Made by a program: the position numbers and the translations under genes. The notes beneath the pieces are model-generated. The model searched no databases and was not told where the DNA came from. It was given only the letters and a program-made list of their open reading frames with translations. Source: Pontixanthobacter sp. CEM42 (GTDB taxonomy: Bacteria; Pseudomonadota; Alphaproteobacteria; Sphingomonadales; Sphingomonadaceae). From it: a stretch of 64,000 nt of DNA. Numbering within the stretch: the first letter of the stretch is position 1; each line of letters opens with the position of its first letter. The stretch is from positions 1-64,000 of the forward strand of contig NZ_JADQTN010000001.1 in assembly GCF_017812015.1 (NCBI RefSeq), in the 5' to 3' direction. Shown one piece after another: positions 34,661-44,035 of this stretch.

Positions 34661-35530
34661 GTGTCTGCTTTGGTGATGGCTCTGTCTCTTGCTACCGCTC
34701 CGGCACCATGTGAGCCGCTGCCGGCCTGGGAAGACGTCGCGAACGAGGCGCACGGCAAATATCTGATTTTTGGTGAAGCGCACGGTTCTGCCGAAGCGCC
34801 GGACGCGGTGGCAGAATATGTGTGTGCGGTCGCCGAACAGGGTCCAGTGCTTCTTGCCATCGAGTTTTCTGCTGCAACCGATGATGGCTTCCAGCGCGCT
34901 TGGGCGGCGTCGCCCGGTGAGTTTCGTGAAGCCCTATTCGCGGAAATCCCTGAATGGGGTCAGAGGCAAGATGGTGTCGCAAGCGGCGCTATGCTGTCTA
35001 TGCTTGAGAGACTGCACGTTCTCAAATCGTCAGGTCGCGCAATCGATATCGTTGCATTTAACGGCGCCAAGAATGATGCTCAGCGTGCTGCCTTTGCAGA
35101 GCTGCCAGGTCAGGAATCGCATGAGGCCGCGCAGGCCGCGAATATCCGCGAAGCGGCCCAAATGCGCGCCTATCGGCACGTTGTCGTGCTCGTCGGCGGT
35201 CTGCATGCGCAAAAGTCTCCGACTACGGTTGGATCTCATGCGATCCGGCCCATGGCCATGCTGCTTGATCGAAAAGAGCAGGTGATCAGCTTGCGGATGA
35301 ATACCGCGGGAGGCGAGAGTTGGAGCTGCCAATTGCGCGAAGGGCTGGAAATCGATCCGAGCAAGCCCGTCACCGACGAGATGATTGATTGCAGAGCATA
35401 TAGTGAAGTCGCATCGCGGGAAGTGCTCGAGCGCGGCCTCTATCTTGATGATCGTCTCTACCCCGGAAGATATGACGGTGCCTTCGCACTAGGGCCAATC
35501 ACGGCCTCTGCGCCGGCTGCGATTGACTAA
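34661..35530 (+). CDS. ChaN/EreA-superfamily-like protein
   Basis: 289 residues from a GTG start with AGGAG 8 bases upstream. The N-terminus is hydrophobic and short, possibly a signal peptide (VMALSLATAPAPCEPLP). The motif YLIFGEAHGSAEAP resembles the first GExHG-type element of the ChaN/erythromycin-esterase-like superfamily. A later LLAIEFSAATD matches the second acidic element, and VVVLVGGLHAQKSP the third His strand. These proteins bind metals or haem, or act as hydrolases. Which applies here cannot be told. It follows the nucleoside transporter by 12 bases. The C-terminus carries three scattered Cys residues. Confidence 0.65.
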   Translation: MSALVMALSLATAPAPCEPLPAWEDVANEAHGKYLIFGEAHGSAEAPDAVAEYVCAVAEQGPVLLAIEFSAATDDGFQRAWAASPGEFREALFAEIPEWGQRQDGVASGAMLSMLERLHVLKSSGRAIDIVAFNGAKNDAQRAAFAELPGQESHEAAQAANIREAAQMRAYRHVVVLVGGLHAQKSPTTVGSHAIRPMAMLLDRKEQVISLRMNTAGGESWSCQLREGLEIDPSKPVTDEMIDCRAYSEVASREVLERGLYLDDRLYPGRYDGAFALGPITASAPAAID

Positions 35531-35582
35531 CCCAAAAGCGGGTTTATTGCGCGGCGCGGCCATATCGCGCTAGAAAGACAAC

Positions 35583-36500
35583 ATGACTGACATTGCATCC
35601 GTTTCGATTGCTCGCCCGCTGTCCGAAGTTGCAGAGGAGCTACGTTCCAGCTTTGCCGAGTATGGTTTCGCGGTGATCCGCGACCACGGTATCTCCGCCG
35701 ATCTGATCGCACGCGCCGAGAAGATGTCCAAGGTGTTCTTCGCTCTACCCGAAGATGTGAAGCGGGCGTACATCCTGAAAGATGGCGGCGGTGCGCGCGG
35801 TTACACGCCGTTCGGGACGGAGAAAGCCAAGGACGCGAAGGTCCATGATCTGAAAGAATTCTGGCATGTCGGGCGCGATTTGCCCGAGGGACATGAACTG
35901 TCCGAATTCATGGCGCCCAATATCTGGCCCAGCGAAGTCGATGGCTTTCGAGAGACGTTCGAAACGCTCTATGCCGCTTTTGAAGAAGCTGGCGGGCGCG
36001 TGCTGCGCGCAGTTGCTCTGGGCCTCGGGCTTGAAGAGGGGTTCTTCGACGCAACGGTTAAAGATGGCAACTCGGTGATGCGCTTGTTGCGGTATCCTCC
36101 ATTGGAGGGCGCAGAGGCCGAAGGCGCAATTCGCGCGGCCGCACATGGTGACATCAACACTATAACTCTGCTGCTGGGTGCAGAGGAAGCCGGGCTGGAA
36201 CTGCTCAAGGCTGATGGCGAATGGCTGGCGATTGATCCGCCAGAGGGAGCGCTGGTCGTCAATATCGGCGATATGCTCGACCGGCTAACCAATGGCCGGC
36301 TGGTGTCGACAACGCACCGTGTGGTGAATCCGAAAGGCGATGCAGCCTATCGCGCACGCTATTCGATGCCGTTCTTTCTGCATTTCCGGCCCGATTATGT
36401 GATCGAAACGCTACCGTCATGCGCAGACGACGACTCGCCTGAACCAATTTCGAGTCACGACTTCCTGTTGCAGCGACTCCGAGAGATCAATCTCGCCTGA
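35583..36500 (+). CDS. Isopenicillin-N-synthase-like 2OG-Fe(II) oxygenase
   Basis: A 305-residue cytoplasmic oxygenase. The N-terminal DIOX_N-like domain has EYGFAVIRDHGIS. The catalytic core carries the iron ligands His and Asp in AAHGDINTITLLL (about 187-189) and the distal His in VSTTHRVVNP (about 243). The 2-oxoglutarate-binding Arg-x-Ser is in ARYSMPFFLHF. These features fit the plant-type/IPNS-like family widespread in proteobacteria. The substrate is unknown. It stands alone, about 50 bases after the previous gene and before the long promoter region of the TonB receptor. Confidence 0.9.
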   Translation: MTDIASVSIARPLSEVAEELRSSFAEYGFAVIRDHGISADLIARAEKMSKVFFALPEDVKRAYILKDGGGARGYTPFGTEKAKDAKVHDLKEFWHVGRDLPEGHELSEFMAPNIWPSEVDGFRETFETLYAAFEEAGGRVLRAVALGLGLEEGFFDATVKDGNSVMRLLRYPPLEGAEAEGAIRAAAHGDINTITLLLGAEEAGLELLKADGEWLAIDPPEGALVVNIGDMLDRLTNGRLVSTTHRVVNPKGDAAYRARYSMPFFLHFRPDYVIETLPSCADDDSPEPISSHDFLLQRLREINLA

Positions 36501-36543
36501 TTCGGTCTAAAATTGCCACTGGTTACAAATGGAATCAGATTAG

Positions 36544-36610
36544 TTGACTCGTGTTGCAATGCAGCAACATGATAAATACTCATAAAAACAATGATTTAAC
36601 GTACAGCTAA
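36544..36610 (+). promoter_or_regulatory. AT-rich upstream region of the TonB receptor
   Basis: TTGACT (36544-36549) with CATGAT 18 bases downstream (36568-36573) gives a candidate promoter. An inverted repeat TGTTGC-N6-GCAACA (36552-36569) overlaps the spacer and could bind a regulator. The gap 36501-36757 is the most AT-rich intergenic stretch in the window and otherwise holds no gene. Confidence 0.4.
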
Positions 36611-36757
36611 CAGCCTGTGCATAAGAATCTGTGCACCCGTCATGATCCGGTCATAAAAACTCTTTTGCGCGTAATGTATCGCTTCTAACGGGCGCATATT
36701 GAATACGTTACTGCCGCTTTTCGTCACGTTCAGATCGTCAAATAGGGACTGTCTCTC

Positions 36758-39700
36758 ATGAAACTCAAATATCTCTTGGCTGCCAGTGTTGTCAGCCTCT
36801 CCGCAACGGCCATGGTGGCCGCTCCGGCTTCGGCTCAGCAGATTACTTCGGGCGTTGAAGGCCAAGTAACCGACGCTGACGGTGTTCCGCTTTCAGGTGC
36901 AACAGTTGTTGTTACCGACACGCGTACCGGCCAGACCCGTACGCTATCTTCGGACACAAACGGTACTTTCCGCGTATCGTCGCTGGTCCCTGGTGGTCCA
37001 TACACCATCACGGCAACCGCGGCTGGCTACGAAGGCCAAAGCGTTGAGGGTCAGTTCGTCACCGTTTCGGGTAACAGCGATTACACCTTCCAACTTTCGC
37101 CATCGACTGGTGATGACAGTGTCATCGTGGTTACTGGTGAGCGCGCCAATGTGCAGCAGCTCGCAGTTGGCCCGGGTTCGGCATTCAGCACCGAAACACT
37201 CGAGACCTTCCCAAGCCTTAGCCGTGACGTTCGTGACGTTATCCGACTTGACCCGCGCGTGAGCCTTGACCGCGCCAACGAAGTTGACCGGATTTCGTGC
37301 CTTGGCGGTAACGACCGTTCGAACACTTTCACCGTTGACGGTATCGTCCAAGCCGACGTTTTCGGCCTGAATGGCACTCCGTTCGCAGCGCGTAACGCTC
37401 TGCCACTGCCATTCGATGTAGTTCGCGAGACTTCGGTTGAATTCGCACCATTCGACGTCGAATATTCGGACTTCACTGGCTGTTTGGTCAACGTTGTTAC
37501 CAAGTCGGGTACTAACAAGTTCCACGGTAGCGCTTTCTATACGTTCCGTAGCGACGACCTTCGCGGCGATTCGCTGGACGGTGTTGCAGATGTTGTATCG
37601 CCATTCGAAGAAAAGCGTTGGGGTGCTACCCTTGGCGGACCGATCATTCCTGATCGCTTGTTCTTCCAGCTTGGTTACGAAGAAACCGATCTTGGCAATG
37701 CCAACGAGTTCGGCCCATTCGGCGGCGGTTTCGCCAACGAAGCGAACTTCGTGACCCAAGCTCAGTTCGATCGTTTTGCTGACATTGCCAACCGCGTTTA
37801 CGGTCAGGATGTTGGCGGTTACCCGATCACACTGCCTGAATCTTCGGTTCGCTACTTCGGTCGTCTCGATGCGTACATCAATGACGATCACCGTTTGGAA
37901 GCGACGTATCAGCGTCTTGAAGAAACCAATGTCGAGAGCGACACTGGCGGCCAGGAACTGACTGGTCTGAACAGCTTCGAAGACGAAGGTACCGTGTCAG
38001 ACTATTACTCGGTTCGTTTGTATTCGAACTGGAGCGACAAGGTTTCGACCGAACTGCGCCTCAGCCGTGCTGACGTTTCTGACGTTCAGGGCCCAGTTGG
38101 CTTCGGCGAAGCGCAATCGGGTGCTCCGACTGTTCGCTTGACTGTTGGTCTCGACAACGAAACGAACGGCCTGATCCCTAACGGTCAGAACGGCCGCCTC
38201 AGCACTGGCCCTGGCATCTTCCGTTCGGCCAACGCGCTGATCAGCCAAGTTGACCAAGCCAAGTTCCAAATGAACTATGACGGCGGTGCTCACCAACTGA
38301 AGATTGGCGCAGAGATCAACTCGCTCGACGTGTTCAACCTGTTTGCGATCAACGCAACCGGCACAATCTTCTTCCGTAACCTCGATGATTTCGAGAACGG
38401 CATTGTTGCATCGGGCGGCTTCTCCAGCGTCTTCGCTGGTGCTGACGATCTGGTAAATGGCGGTCTGGGTGGTGCTACTATCCGTGCCACACCAACGGGC
38501 GACATCAACGAAGCATCGGCTACCTTCAAGCGTCAGATCTATTCGGTTTACGCTCAGGACGAATGGCAGGCGACGGATCAACTGGGTATTACCGCAGGCC
38601 TTCGTGTCCAGTGGTTCGCCGGTGACGCACCGCGCGCTAACCCGACCTTCTTTAGCCGTTACGGTTTCACCAATCGCAACGGTTTCGGTCGCCTCGACCC
38701 AATTCTGCTGCCACGTCTGTCGGCAACCTATGAGTTTGATAACTCCGGTTTCCTCAGCAACTCGCGCCTAACTGGTGGTGTTGGCATCTTCTCTGGTGGT
38801 GATCCGGTCGTGTATTTCTCGAACGCGTTTTCCAACAACGGTTTCTCGACCGGTGAAGGCGATACGTTCGACGGACCATGTGCTGGTCTTCAGGATGCAA
38901 ACGGTAACTTCAGTGTTCTGAACGGTGGCCAGTTCACCGGCATTCCAGCCTGTGCGATTACTGCTGCTTCGGGTCAGGCCGCTGCTGGTCTGGCTGATAC
39001 ACAGTCAACCGATCCGAACTTCAAAGTTCCAACGGTTACTCGTGCAAACCTTGGCTTTGCATCGAATCTGGGCACTGATACCGGCTTCTTCAGCGACTGG
39101 CGTTTGAACCTCGATTATATCTATAGCCGCTTCAACAACACGCTGAACTTCGTCGATCTGTCGCAAACTCCGGACATTCGCACCAATAACGGTTTCACCG
39201 TTGACGGTCGTCCGATCTATGCCGCAATCGATCCGACAGCGAACGGCTGTAATGCAACACTGGCAGGTACTGGCGGCACACCGCCGACATACACCAACGT
39301 CACTGCGGCATGTTTCAGCACACGTCGTGATGATGAAATCCAGCTGACCAATGGCCCAAGCTATGACAGTCACGTTGCTTCGTTCTTGCTGTCGAAGAAC
39401 TTCGATGGTGGTATCTTCACTGACGGCGGTAGCGTGTTCATGCGCTTCGGTTATGCGTTCACCAACTCGAACAACAACCGGAACAATGGTTCGTCGACGG
39501 CTACATCAAGCTTCGATGTGACTGCAGCGTTTGATCGTCAGAATCCTGCGATTTCGACATCGAATAACGAAACCCGTCACAACATCACAGCGGCTGTTAG
39601 CTTCCGTGAAGAGTTCTTCGACGACTACTCCACCAACCTCGGTATCTTCTTCCGGGCCAGCGAAGGTCGGCCTTACAGCTTCACCTTCGACGGTGGTGGC

Positions 39701-40276
39701 GTCTTCAACGACAGCTCTTCGGGTAACGACAACGCTCTGGTCTATGTCCCAACGGGTCCGGGCGATGCAAACCTGACTGACTTCAGCGGTCAAGGCTTCT
39801 CGGCCACGCAAATCGCGGCACTGCAAGCCGCTCAGGACGCAGCGGTTAACTCGCTGACAAGCTATGTCGCTGCATCGGGTTGTGAATTCACGGCTGGTGC
39901 TTCGATTACGCGGAACACATGCCGTAATCCTTGGACATACGATTTGGATCTGCGCTTCAGCCAAGAACTGCCGTTCATCGGTAAGCTGACTGGCGTAGCT
40001 GACGATCGGATCGAACTGTTCGCGGACTTCGACAACTTCCTGAACTTCATCGATGACGGCGCCAACATTCGCCGTACTCGCGGTGACTTCGTCGATCTGG
40101 TTGATACCGGCGTTCGCGTGGACGATCCTGACAATCCAGGCAGCACGATTTCGGTTGGCGGCGTTGATAGCCAGGGTCGCTATGCGATCAGCGGTTTCAA
40201 CCCTGATGATCAATTCAACATCGGCACGACTTCGTCGATCTGGCGTATTCAGGTTGGTGTTCGTTACGAATTCTAA
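36758..40276 (+). CDS. Oar-like TonB-dependent receptor
   Basis: An 1172-residue outer-membrane protein. The signal peptide ends near residue 27 (ASAQ|Q). A carboxypeptidase-regulatory-like Ig domain follows (about 30-115: GQVTDADGVPLSGATVVVTD). A TonB-box-like stretch VIVVTGERA precedes the plug (SLSRDVRDVIRLDPRVS; RSNTFTVDGI). The barrel contains VNVVTKSGTNKFHGSAFY and ends WRIQVGVRYEF with terminal Phe. This layout is that of Oar/SusC-like TonB receptors that take up large substrates such as peptides or glycans. Codon choice differs from its neighbours, with frequent GTT, GGT and CGT, consistent with high expression. It ends at a strong terminator. The substrate is not inferable. Confidence 0.92.
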   Translation: MKLKYLLAASVVSLSATAMVAAPASAQQITSGVEGQVTDADGVPLSGATVVVTDTRTGQTRTLSSDTNGTFRVSSLVPGGPYTITATAAGYEGQSVEGQFVTVSGNSDYTFQLSPSTGDDSVIVVTGERANVQQLAVGPGSAFSTETLETFPSLSRDVRDVIRLDPRVSLDRANEVDRISCLGGNDRSNTFTVDGIVQADVFGLNGTPFAARNALPLPFDVVRETSVEFAPFDVEYSDFTGCLVNVVTKSGTNKFHGSAFYTFRSDDLRGDSLDGVADVVSPFEEKRWGATLGGPIIPDRLFFQLGYEETDLGNANEFGPFGGGFANEANFVTQAQFDRFADIANRVYGQDVGGYPITLPESSVRYFGRLDAYINDDHRLEATYQRLEETNVESDTGGQELTGLNSFEDEGTVSDYYSVRLYSNWSDKVSTELRLSRADVSDVQGPVGFGEAQSGAPTVRLTVGLDNETNGLIPNGQNGRLSTGPGIFRSANALISQVDQAKFQMNYDGGAHQLKIGAEINSLDVFNLFAINATGTIFFRNLDDFENGIVASGGFSSVFAGADDLVNGGLGGATIRATPTGDINEASATFKRQIYSVYAQDEWQATDQLGITAGLRVQWFAGDAPRANPTFFSRYGFTNRNGFGRLDPILLPRLSATYEFDNSGFLSNSRLTGGVGIFSGGDPVVYFSNAFSNNGFSTGEGDTFDGPCAGLQDANGNFSVLNGGQFTGIPACAITAASGQAAAGLADTQSTDPNFKVPTVTRANLGFASNLGTDTGFFSDWRLNLDYIYSRFNNTLNFVDLSQTPDIRTNNGFTVDGRPIYAAIDPTANGCNATLAGTGGTPPTYTNVTAACFSTRRDDEIQLTNGPSYDSHVASFLLSKNFDGGIFTDGGSVFMRFGYAFTNSNNNRNNGSSTATSSFDVTAAFDRQNPAISTSNNETRHNITAAVSFREEFFDDYSTNLGIFFRASEGRPYSFTFDGGGVFNDSSSGNDNALVYVPTGPGDANLTDFSGQGFSATQIAALQAAQDAAVNSLTSYVAASGCEFTAGASITRNTCRNPWTYDLDLRFSQELPFIGKLTGVADDRIELFADFDNFLNFIDDGANIRRTRGDFVDLVDTGVRVDDPDNPGSTISVGGVDSQGRYAISGFNPDDQFNIGTTSSIWRIQVGVRYEF

Positions 40277-40302
40277 TTCGTAGATCACTACCGAAACAGA
40301 AG

Positions 40303-40337
40303 CGGCGGCTCCTTAATGGGAGCCGCCGTTTTCGTTT
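40303..40337 (+). terminator. Terminator of the TonB receptor
   Basis: CGGCGGCTCC and GGAGCCGCCG form a perfect 10-bp stem around TTAATG, followed by TTTTCGTTT. The minus-strand kinase gene ends 8 bases further on, so the hairpin may serve both directions. Confidence 0.85.
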
Positions 40338-40344
40338 GTGCGGC

Positions 40345-43065
40345 CTACGCTGCTTCGAGCAGATCCTGCGCCAAGCGTTTTCGCTCCTCCATTGGGACGG
40401 CGGATTTGAGGCCGCGCTCTAACGCGCCAGCCTTCTTGCCCAAACCGTCTTCGCCAAACATACCGGCGGTCCCCGCCAGTTTGTGGACTGTTCGCGCGAG
40501 TTGCTCTGCGGTTTCACCCTCGAGCGCGTTTTCACGAAGAGCTTTGGATACTGCATCGACCGCTTCGGCACGGCGTTGCTGCCACCTTTCCTCGAGCGAG
40601 GGCGATGTGGCTTCAGAGGGCGTTTGGGTCGCAGTAGGCTTTTGAACGGCCTTTGCTGGCCCCGTGGTCGGGAGCCATTCCTGCAGCTTTCCGACTAGCT
40701 CCGAGAACTGCAACGGCTTGGACAGATGGCCCTGCATCCCGGCATTCTTCGCCGCGCGAACATCATCCTCAAAGGCGTTGGCGGTAAGCGCAATGATTGG
40801 CAGTTCTTCGGCATCAATACCCAAACTGCGCAGAGTGCCGGTCGCGGTATAGCCATCGCATTCGGGCATCTGCACATCCATCAACACCAGGTCGAACGGT
40901 GTACCGCCAGCCTTGGCCGCCATCACTGCGGCAACTGCTTGCTGTCCGTCTCCGGCTATCTCGACCGCTTGGCCGCAGCGTTCCAGCATCGTTGTGACGA
41001 GGATCCGGTTGATGTCATGATCTTCGGCCAGCAATATCCGCGCGCCGGCTATCAGATTGGATGGGTCAGCAACTCTCTCCGCTGCCGCTGGGTTGGTTTC
41101 GGGGTTATCGGGTAGGATCAGCGGGATACTCAGTGTAAAGCATGAACCTACCCCCGGTTTGCTTTGCGCTGTCAATGCGCCGCCCAGCAGTTCGGCCAAA
41201 CGCCTGCTGATCGATAGGCCAAGACCTGTCCCCCCGAATTTGCGCGACGTTGCGTTGTCGGCCTGCTCGAATGGATTAAAAATCGCTTCCAACCGATCTT
41301 GCTCGATCCCGATGCCGCTGTCGGCGACTCTGATCAAAACCATATCGCCTTGCACTTTCGCGCTGAGTTTGATCGTGCCTTCGCGCGTAAATTTCACTGC
41401 ATTGCCAAGCAGATTCAGAACGATCTGCCGCAGGCGCAGATTATCGCTGATCAGTGCAGGGGGAACGTCCGGGTCAATCTCCTCGATCATTTTTATACGC
41501 TTCTGCTCTGCATTGGCTGAATGCAGCGTCAGGCAATTGCTCATGAGCGGCTGCAGTTCGACTTGTTCTTCGGTCACCGCAACTTGCCCGGCTTCGATTT
41601 TCGAGATGTCGAGAATGTCATTGAGCAACCGCATCATGCTGTTGCCCGATTCCTGTACCAATTCCGCATGGCGGCGTTGTTCGTCGGGTAGATCGGATTG
41701 GAGCAGCAATTCCACAAACCCCAAGACACCATTCATCGGCGTGCGGATCTCGTGGCTCATATTGGCGAGGAATTGTGACTTGGCGACAGCGGCATTCTCT
41801 GCGTGTCGCCGCGCGCGGACCAGTTTCTTCTCAAGTTGCACTCTCTCGCTTACATCGCGGCAGGAGACGATGATCGTGTCAGGCGCGCCGGTTTGGCCAT
41901 CACGCACCAGGACGCAATCAGCTTCGATATAGACGGGCGCGCCGGTTGGGTCGTTGAGAACCCGGCGATAGGTCAGCCTCTCTTTATCCGACAAGCCCGA
42001 GACTAACCGTGTCTGAACTGCGGCGATATCGTCCTGCGCTTCCGGGTGGACATCGATTGTCGCACCTTTGCCAAGGAACGCTGCCGGACCCTGTCCCAGA
42101 ACTTCGCGCACAGATGCCGACGCGTATGTGCAAACGCCGCTCAGATTGTAGCGCATGACGGCATCGGACATATTATCGGCGAGGATTGCGAGTTGTTCTT
42201 CCCGTAGCTCCAATTGCTGGTAGGTTTTCTTCTCCTGTGCGACGGCTGCAGCCACTGGCAGGCCAATTGCAAAGCCGGTCGCAAGAAATGCCTCAAGCAC
42301 AAGCAATTGCGCGTCGAGTGAGCCAGTATGCAAGGTCACGGGGCCGCTTCCCATCGCGGTGAACCAGGTCGCCGTCACAGTGATCTGAACAAAGGCCAGA
42401 GCGGTGCCGAGACTGCCGAGGCGGAATGCCTGAATTACCAAGACAGGCGCGATCATGAACAGCAGCGGAAACTGACTCTGCCAAAACACACCAACGGTTA
42501 CGAGAAACCCGCCAAAGGTAAGCCCGATCCATTCGAGCCGATGACGCGGGACCGGTGTCAGGTCACCGCGCAAATAATCGATCAGGATCAAAGTGGTTGG
42601 AGCGATGATCATCATCCCCATGGCGTCAGCAAGGTACCAGTCCAGCATCGGGCGCAGCGTGTCGACACCCATCAGCAGCAAAGTGACCGATGCGATTGTC
42701 GAGGACAGCAGCGGTGCAATCCCGGCTGCCACGGCGACAAACCGCATCAGGTCGCGCATATTCTCCATATCCAACCGCCCGCCGCCGGTTTTGCGTAACA
42801 TCCAAAGAATGAGGTAAATCTCAGCACAATTGGCCAGCGAGAAGCCGATCGCAGGGATGTTGGTTGCTCCTGCCAGATAGTTTCCCAGCAGGCTGCCCGC
42901 GAACAACGCGCCGATAAAGACCGGTTCGTAAGGTGGGCGAAGTCGGAGCAGGGCAGCAACGGCCAAGGCATTGGGTAGCCAGACGGCCGCGAACCGCCCT
43001 TCGCCTTTGGTCAGCGTGACGCCGCCATAAGCCAATGCCGCATACGTCAGAACGGTCAGTACCAA
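40345..43065 (-). CDS. MASE1 hybrid sensor kinase with receiver and HPt
   Basis: A 906-residue multidomain protein. A MASE1 membrane sensor (about 1-285, eight helices, VWLPNALAVAALLRL) is followed by a PAS domain (295-420, NMSDAVMRYNLSGVCTYAS). The HisKA domain has His near 437 (NMSHEIRTPMNGVLGF), then an ATPase domain (NLLGNAVKFT, VADSGIGI, GGTGLGLSIS). A receiver domain has Asp near 727 (LVLMDVQMPECDG) and an HPt domain has His near 861 (TVHKLAGTAGMFG). It can pass phosphate internally to an unknown partner. The first in-frame start is TTG 43065, which lacks a good ribosome site; hydrophobic sequence continues upstream without ATG or GTG, so the start is doubtful. Confidence 0.9.
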   Translation of the reverse strand: MVLTVLTYAALAYGGVTLTKGEGRFAAVWLPNALAVAALLRLRPPYEPVFIGALFAGSLLGNYLAGATNIPAIGFSLANCAEIYLILWMLRKTGGGRLDMENMRDLMRFVAVAAGIAPLLSSTIASVTLLLMGVDTLRPMLDWYLADAMGMMIIAPTTLILIDYLRGDLTPVPRHRLEWIGLTFGGFLVTVGVFWQSQFPLLFMIAPVLVIQAFRLGSLGTALAFVQITVTATWFTAMGSGPVTLHTGSLDAQLLVLEAFLATGFAIGLPVAAAVAQEKKTYQQLELREEQLAILADNMSDAVMRYNLSGVCTYASASVREVLGQGPAAFLGKGATIDVHPEAQDDIAAVQTRLVSGLSDKERLTYRRVLNDPTGAPVYIEADCVLVRDGQTGAPDTIIVSCRDVSERVQLEKKLVRARRHAENAAVAKSQFLANMSHEIRTPMNGVLGFVELLLQSDLPDEQRRHAELVQESGNSMMRLLNDILDISKIEAGQVAVTEEQVELQPLMSNCLTLHSANAEQKRIKMIEEIDPDVPPALISDNLRLRQIVLNLLGNAVKFTREGTIKLSAKVQGDMVLIRVADSGIGIEQDRLEAIFNPFEQADNATSRKFGGTGLGLSISRRLAELLGGALTAQSKPGVGSCFTLSIPLILPDNPETNPAAAERVADPSNLIAGARILLAEDHDINRILVTTMLERCGQAVEIAGDGQQAVAAVMAAKAGGTPFDLVLMDVQMPECDGYTATGTLRSLGIDAEELPIIALTANAFEDDVRAAKNAGMQGHLSKPLQFSELVGKLQEWLPTTGPAKAVQKPTATQTPSEATSPSLEERWQQRRAEAVDAVSKALRENALEGETAEQLARTVHKLAGTAGMFGEDGLGKKAGALERGLKSAVPMEERKRLAQDLLEAA

Positions 43066-43240
43066 TGCCAGGATTAACCATGGCGCTGTTAAGGCTGCGA
43101 CGCCGTGTGTCGGCTGCGTATCCGCTGTTTCTGCCTAATTTACCGTGAACATTGGTTTCCCCCTTTGCGGGGGCTATAGTCATCAGAGCATCAAACCATG
43201 CGTAACCGGCGCATAAGGGTTTTTACGAACGGGACTTGGA

Positions 43241-43969
43241 ATGGCGCAAGGCGGCAAATATTCGACCATCCGGCGCAAGCCGAAGGTGAGCACGATTGTC
43301 ATTATCGTGCTGCTGCATATCATCGCTATCTATGGTCTGGCGCGGGCATTCGCCCCGGGTGCGGTTCAGAACGTCGAGCGTGAAATTGTCTCCGCATTTA
43401 CTGTCACGGTGACCGCACCAGAGGAGGATATTCCGCCGGAGAACGAGCAAGCCCCTGATGAAGGCGCCGCTGGTGATCCGGGTAAGAAGGCTACGCCCAA
43501 ACCCGATAGCCAGCCGGAAACGATTATAAAACGGGACAAACCGACCCCTAAGGCGTCATCGACCGGCACTGCGAACACATCCGGTGCCAAGGAGAGTGGC
43601 GATGGAACCGGCGCTGCTGGACAGGGTGTCGGTACGGGCAGCGGACGCGATGGAAGCGGGCAGGGCGGTGTCGCGGTCAGTAAACCAATCCACATTTCTG
43701 GCGCAATCAACAGTGCGCGCGACTATCCAGTGCCCGAAGGTGGCCGGCAAGCGCGCAATGGCACGCGTGTGGTCGTGAAAGTCACAGTCGGTACCGATGG
43801 AAGAGCACGCAATTGCAGCATTTTCCGCCGGAGCCCCGATGCGGAAGCTGATAGTATCACCTGCCGCTTGGTAGTGGATCGCTTGCGCTTCAAACCGGCG
43901 ATGGATGCCAATGGAACACCGGTTGCGGCTCCGTTTTATTGGCAACAGAAGTGGTTTATCGCGCAGTAA
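43241..43969 (+). CDS. TonB-like energy transducer
   Basis: A 242-residue protein with the TonB layout: a short basic cytoplasmic head, a membrane helix at about 17-37 (VSTIVIIVLLHIIAIYGLAR), and a Pro/Glu/Lys-rich periplasmic spacer (60-115). A Gly/Ser-rich stretch (115-150) follows, then a C-terminal domain (about 155-242) with YPVPEGGRQARNGTRVVVKV, VGTDGRARNCSI and RLRFKPAMDANG. It should couple proton-motive force to outer-membrane receptors such as the one at 36758. No exbB or exbD is adjacent. Paired Cys residues in the C-terminal domain (CSIF, CRLV) may form a disulfide. Confidence 0.85.
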   Translation: MAQGGKYSTIRRKPKVSTIVIIVLLHIIAIYGLARAFAPGAVQNVEREIVSAFTVTVTAPEEDIPPENEQAPDEGAAGDPGKKATPKPDSQPETIIKRDKPTPKASSTGTANTSGAKESGDGTGAAGQGVGTGSGRDGSGQGGVAVSKPIHISGAINSARDYPVPEGGRQARNGTRVVVKVTVGTDGRARNCSIFRRSPDAEADSITCRLVVDRLRFKPAMDANGTPVAAPFYWQQKWFIAQ

Positions 43970-44035
43970 CGGTAACGCGATGGCAAGGCGTTGCGACTAA
44001 GGAAAGGCACGACAGCTTAGAAAGGCGGTAGAGCA

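Noticed and set aside
36596-36610. CtrA-like site TTAA-N7-CTAA
   Set aside because: One half-site is mismatched and AT-rich DNA gives such matches by chance; there is no cell-cycle gene next to it.
36944-40288. Long minus-strand frames (315 and 260 codons) opposite the TonB receptor
   Set aside because: The receptor frame is fully supported by domain motifs; the antisense frames follow from its codon bias.
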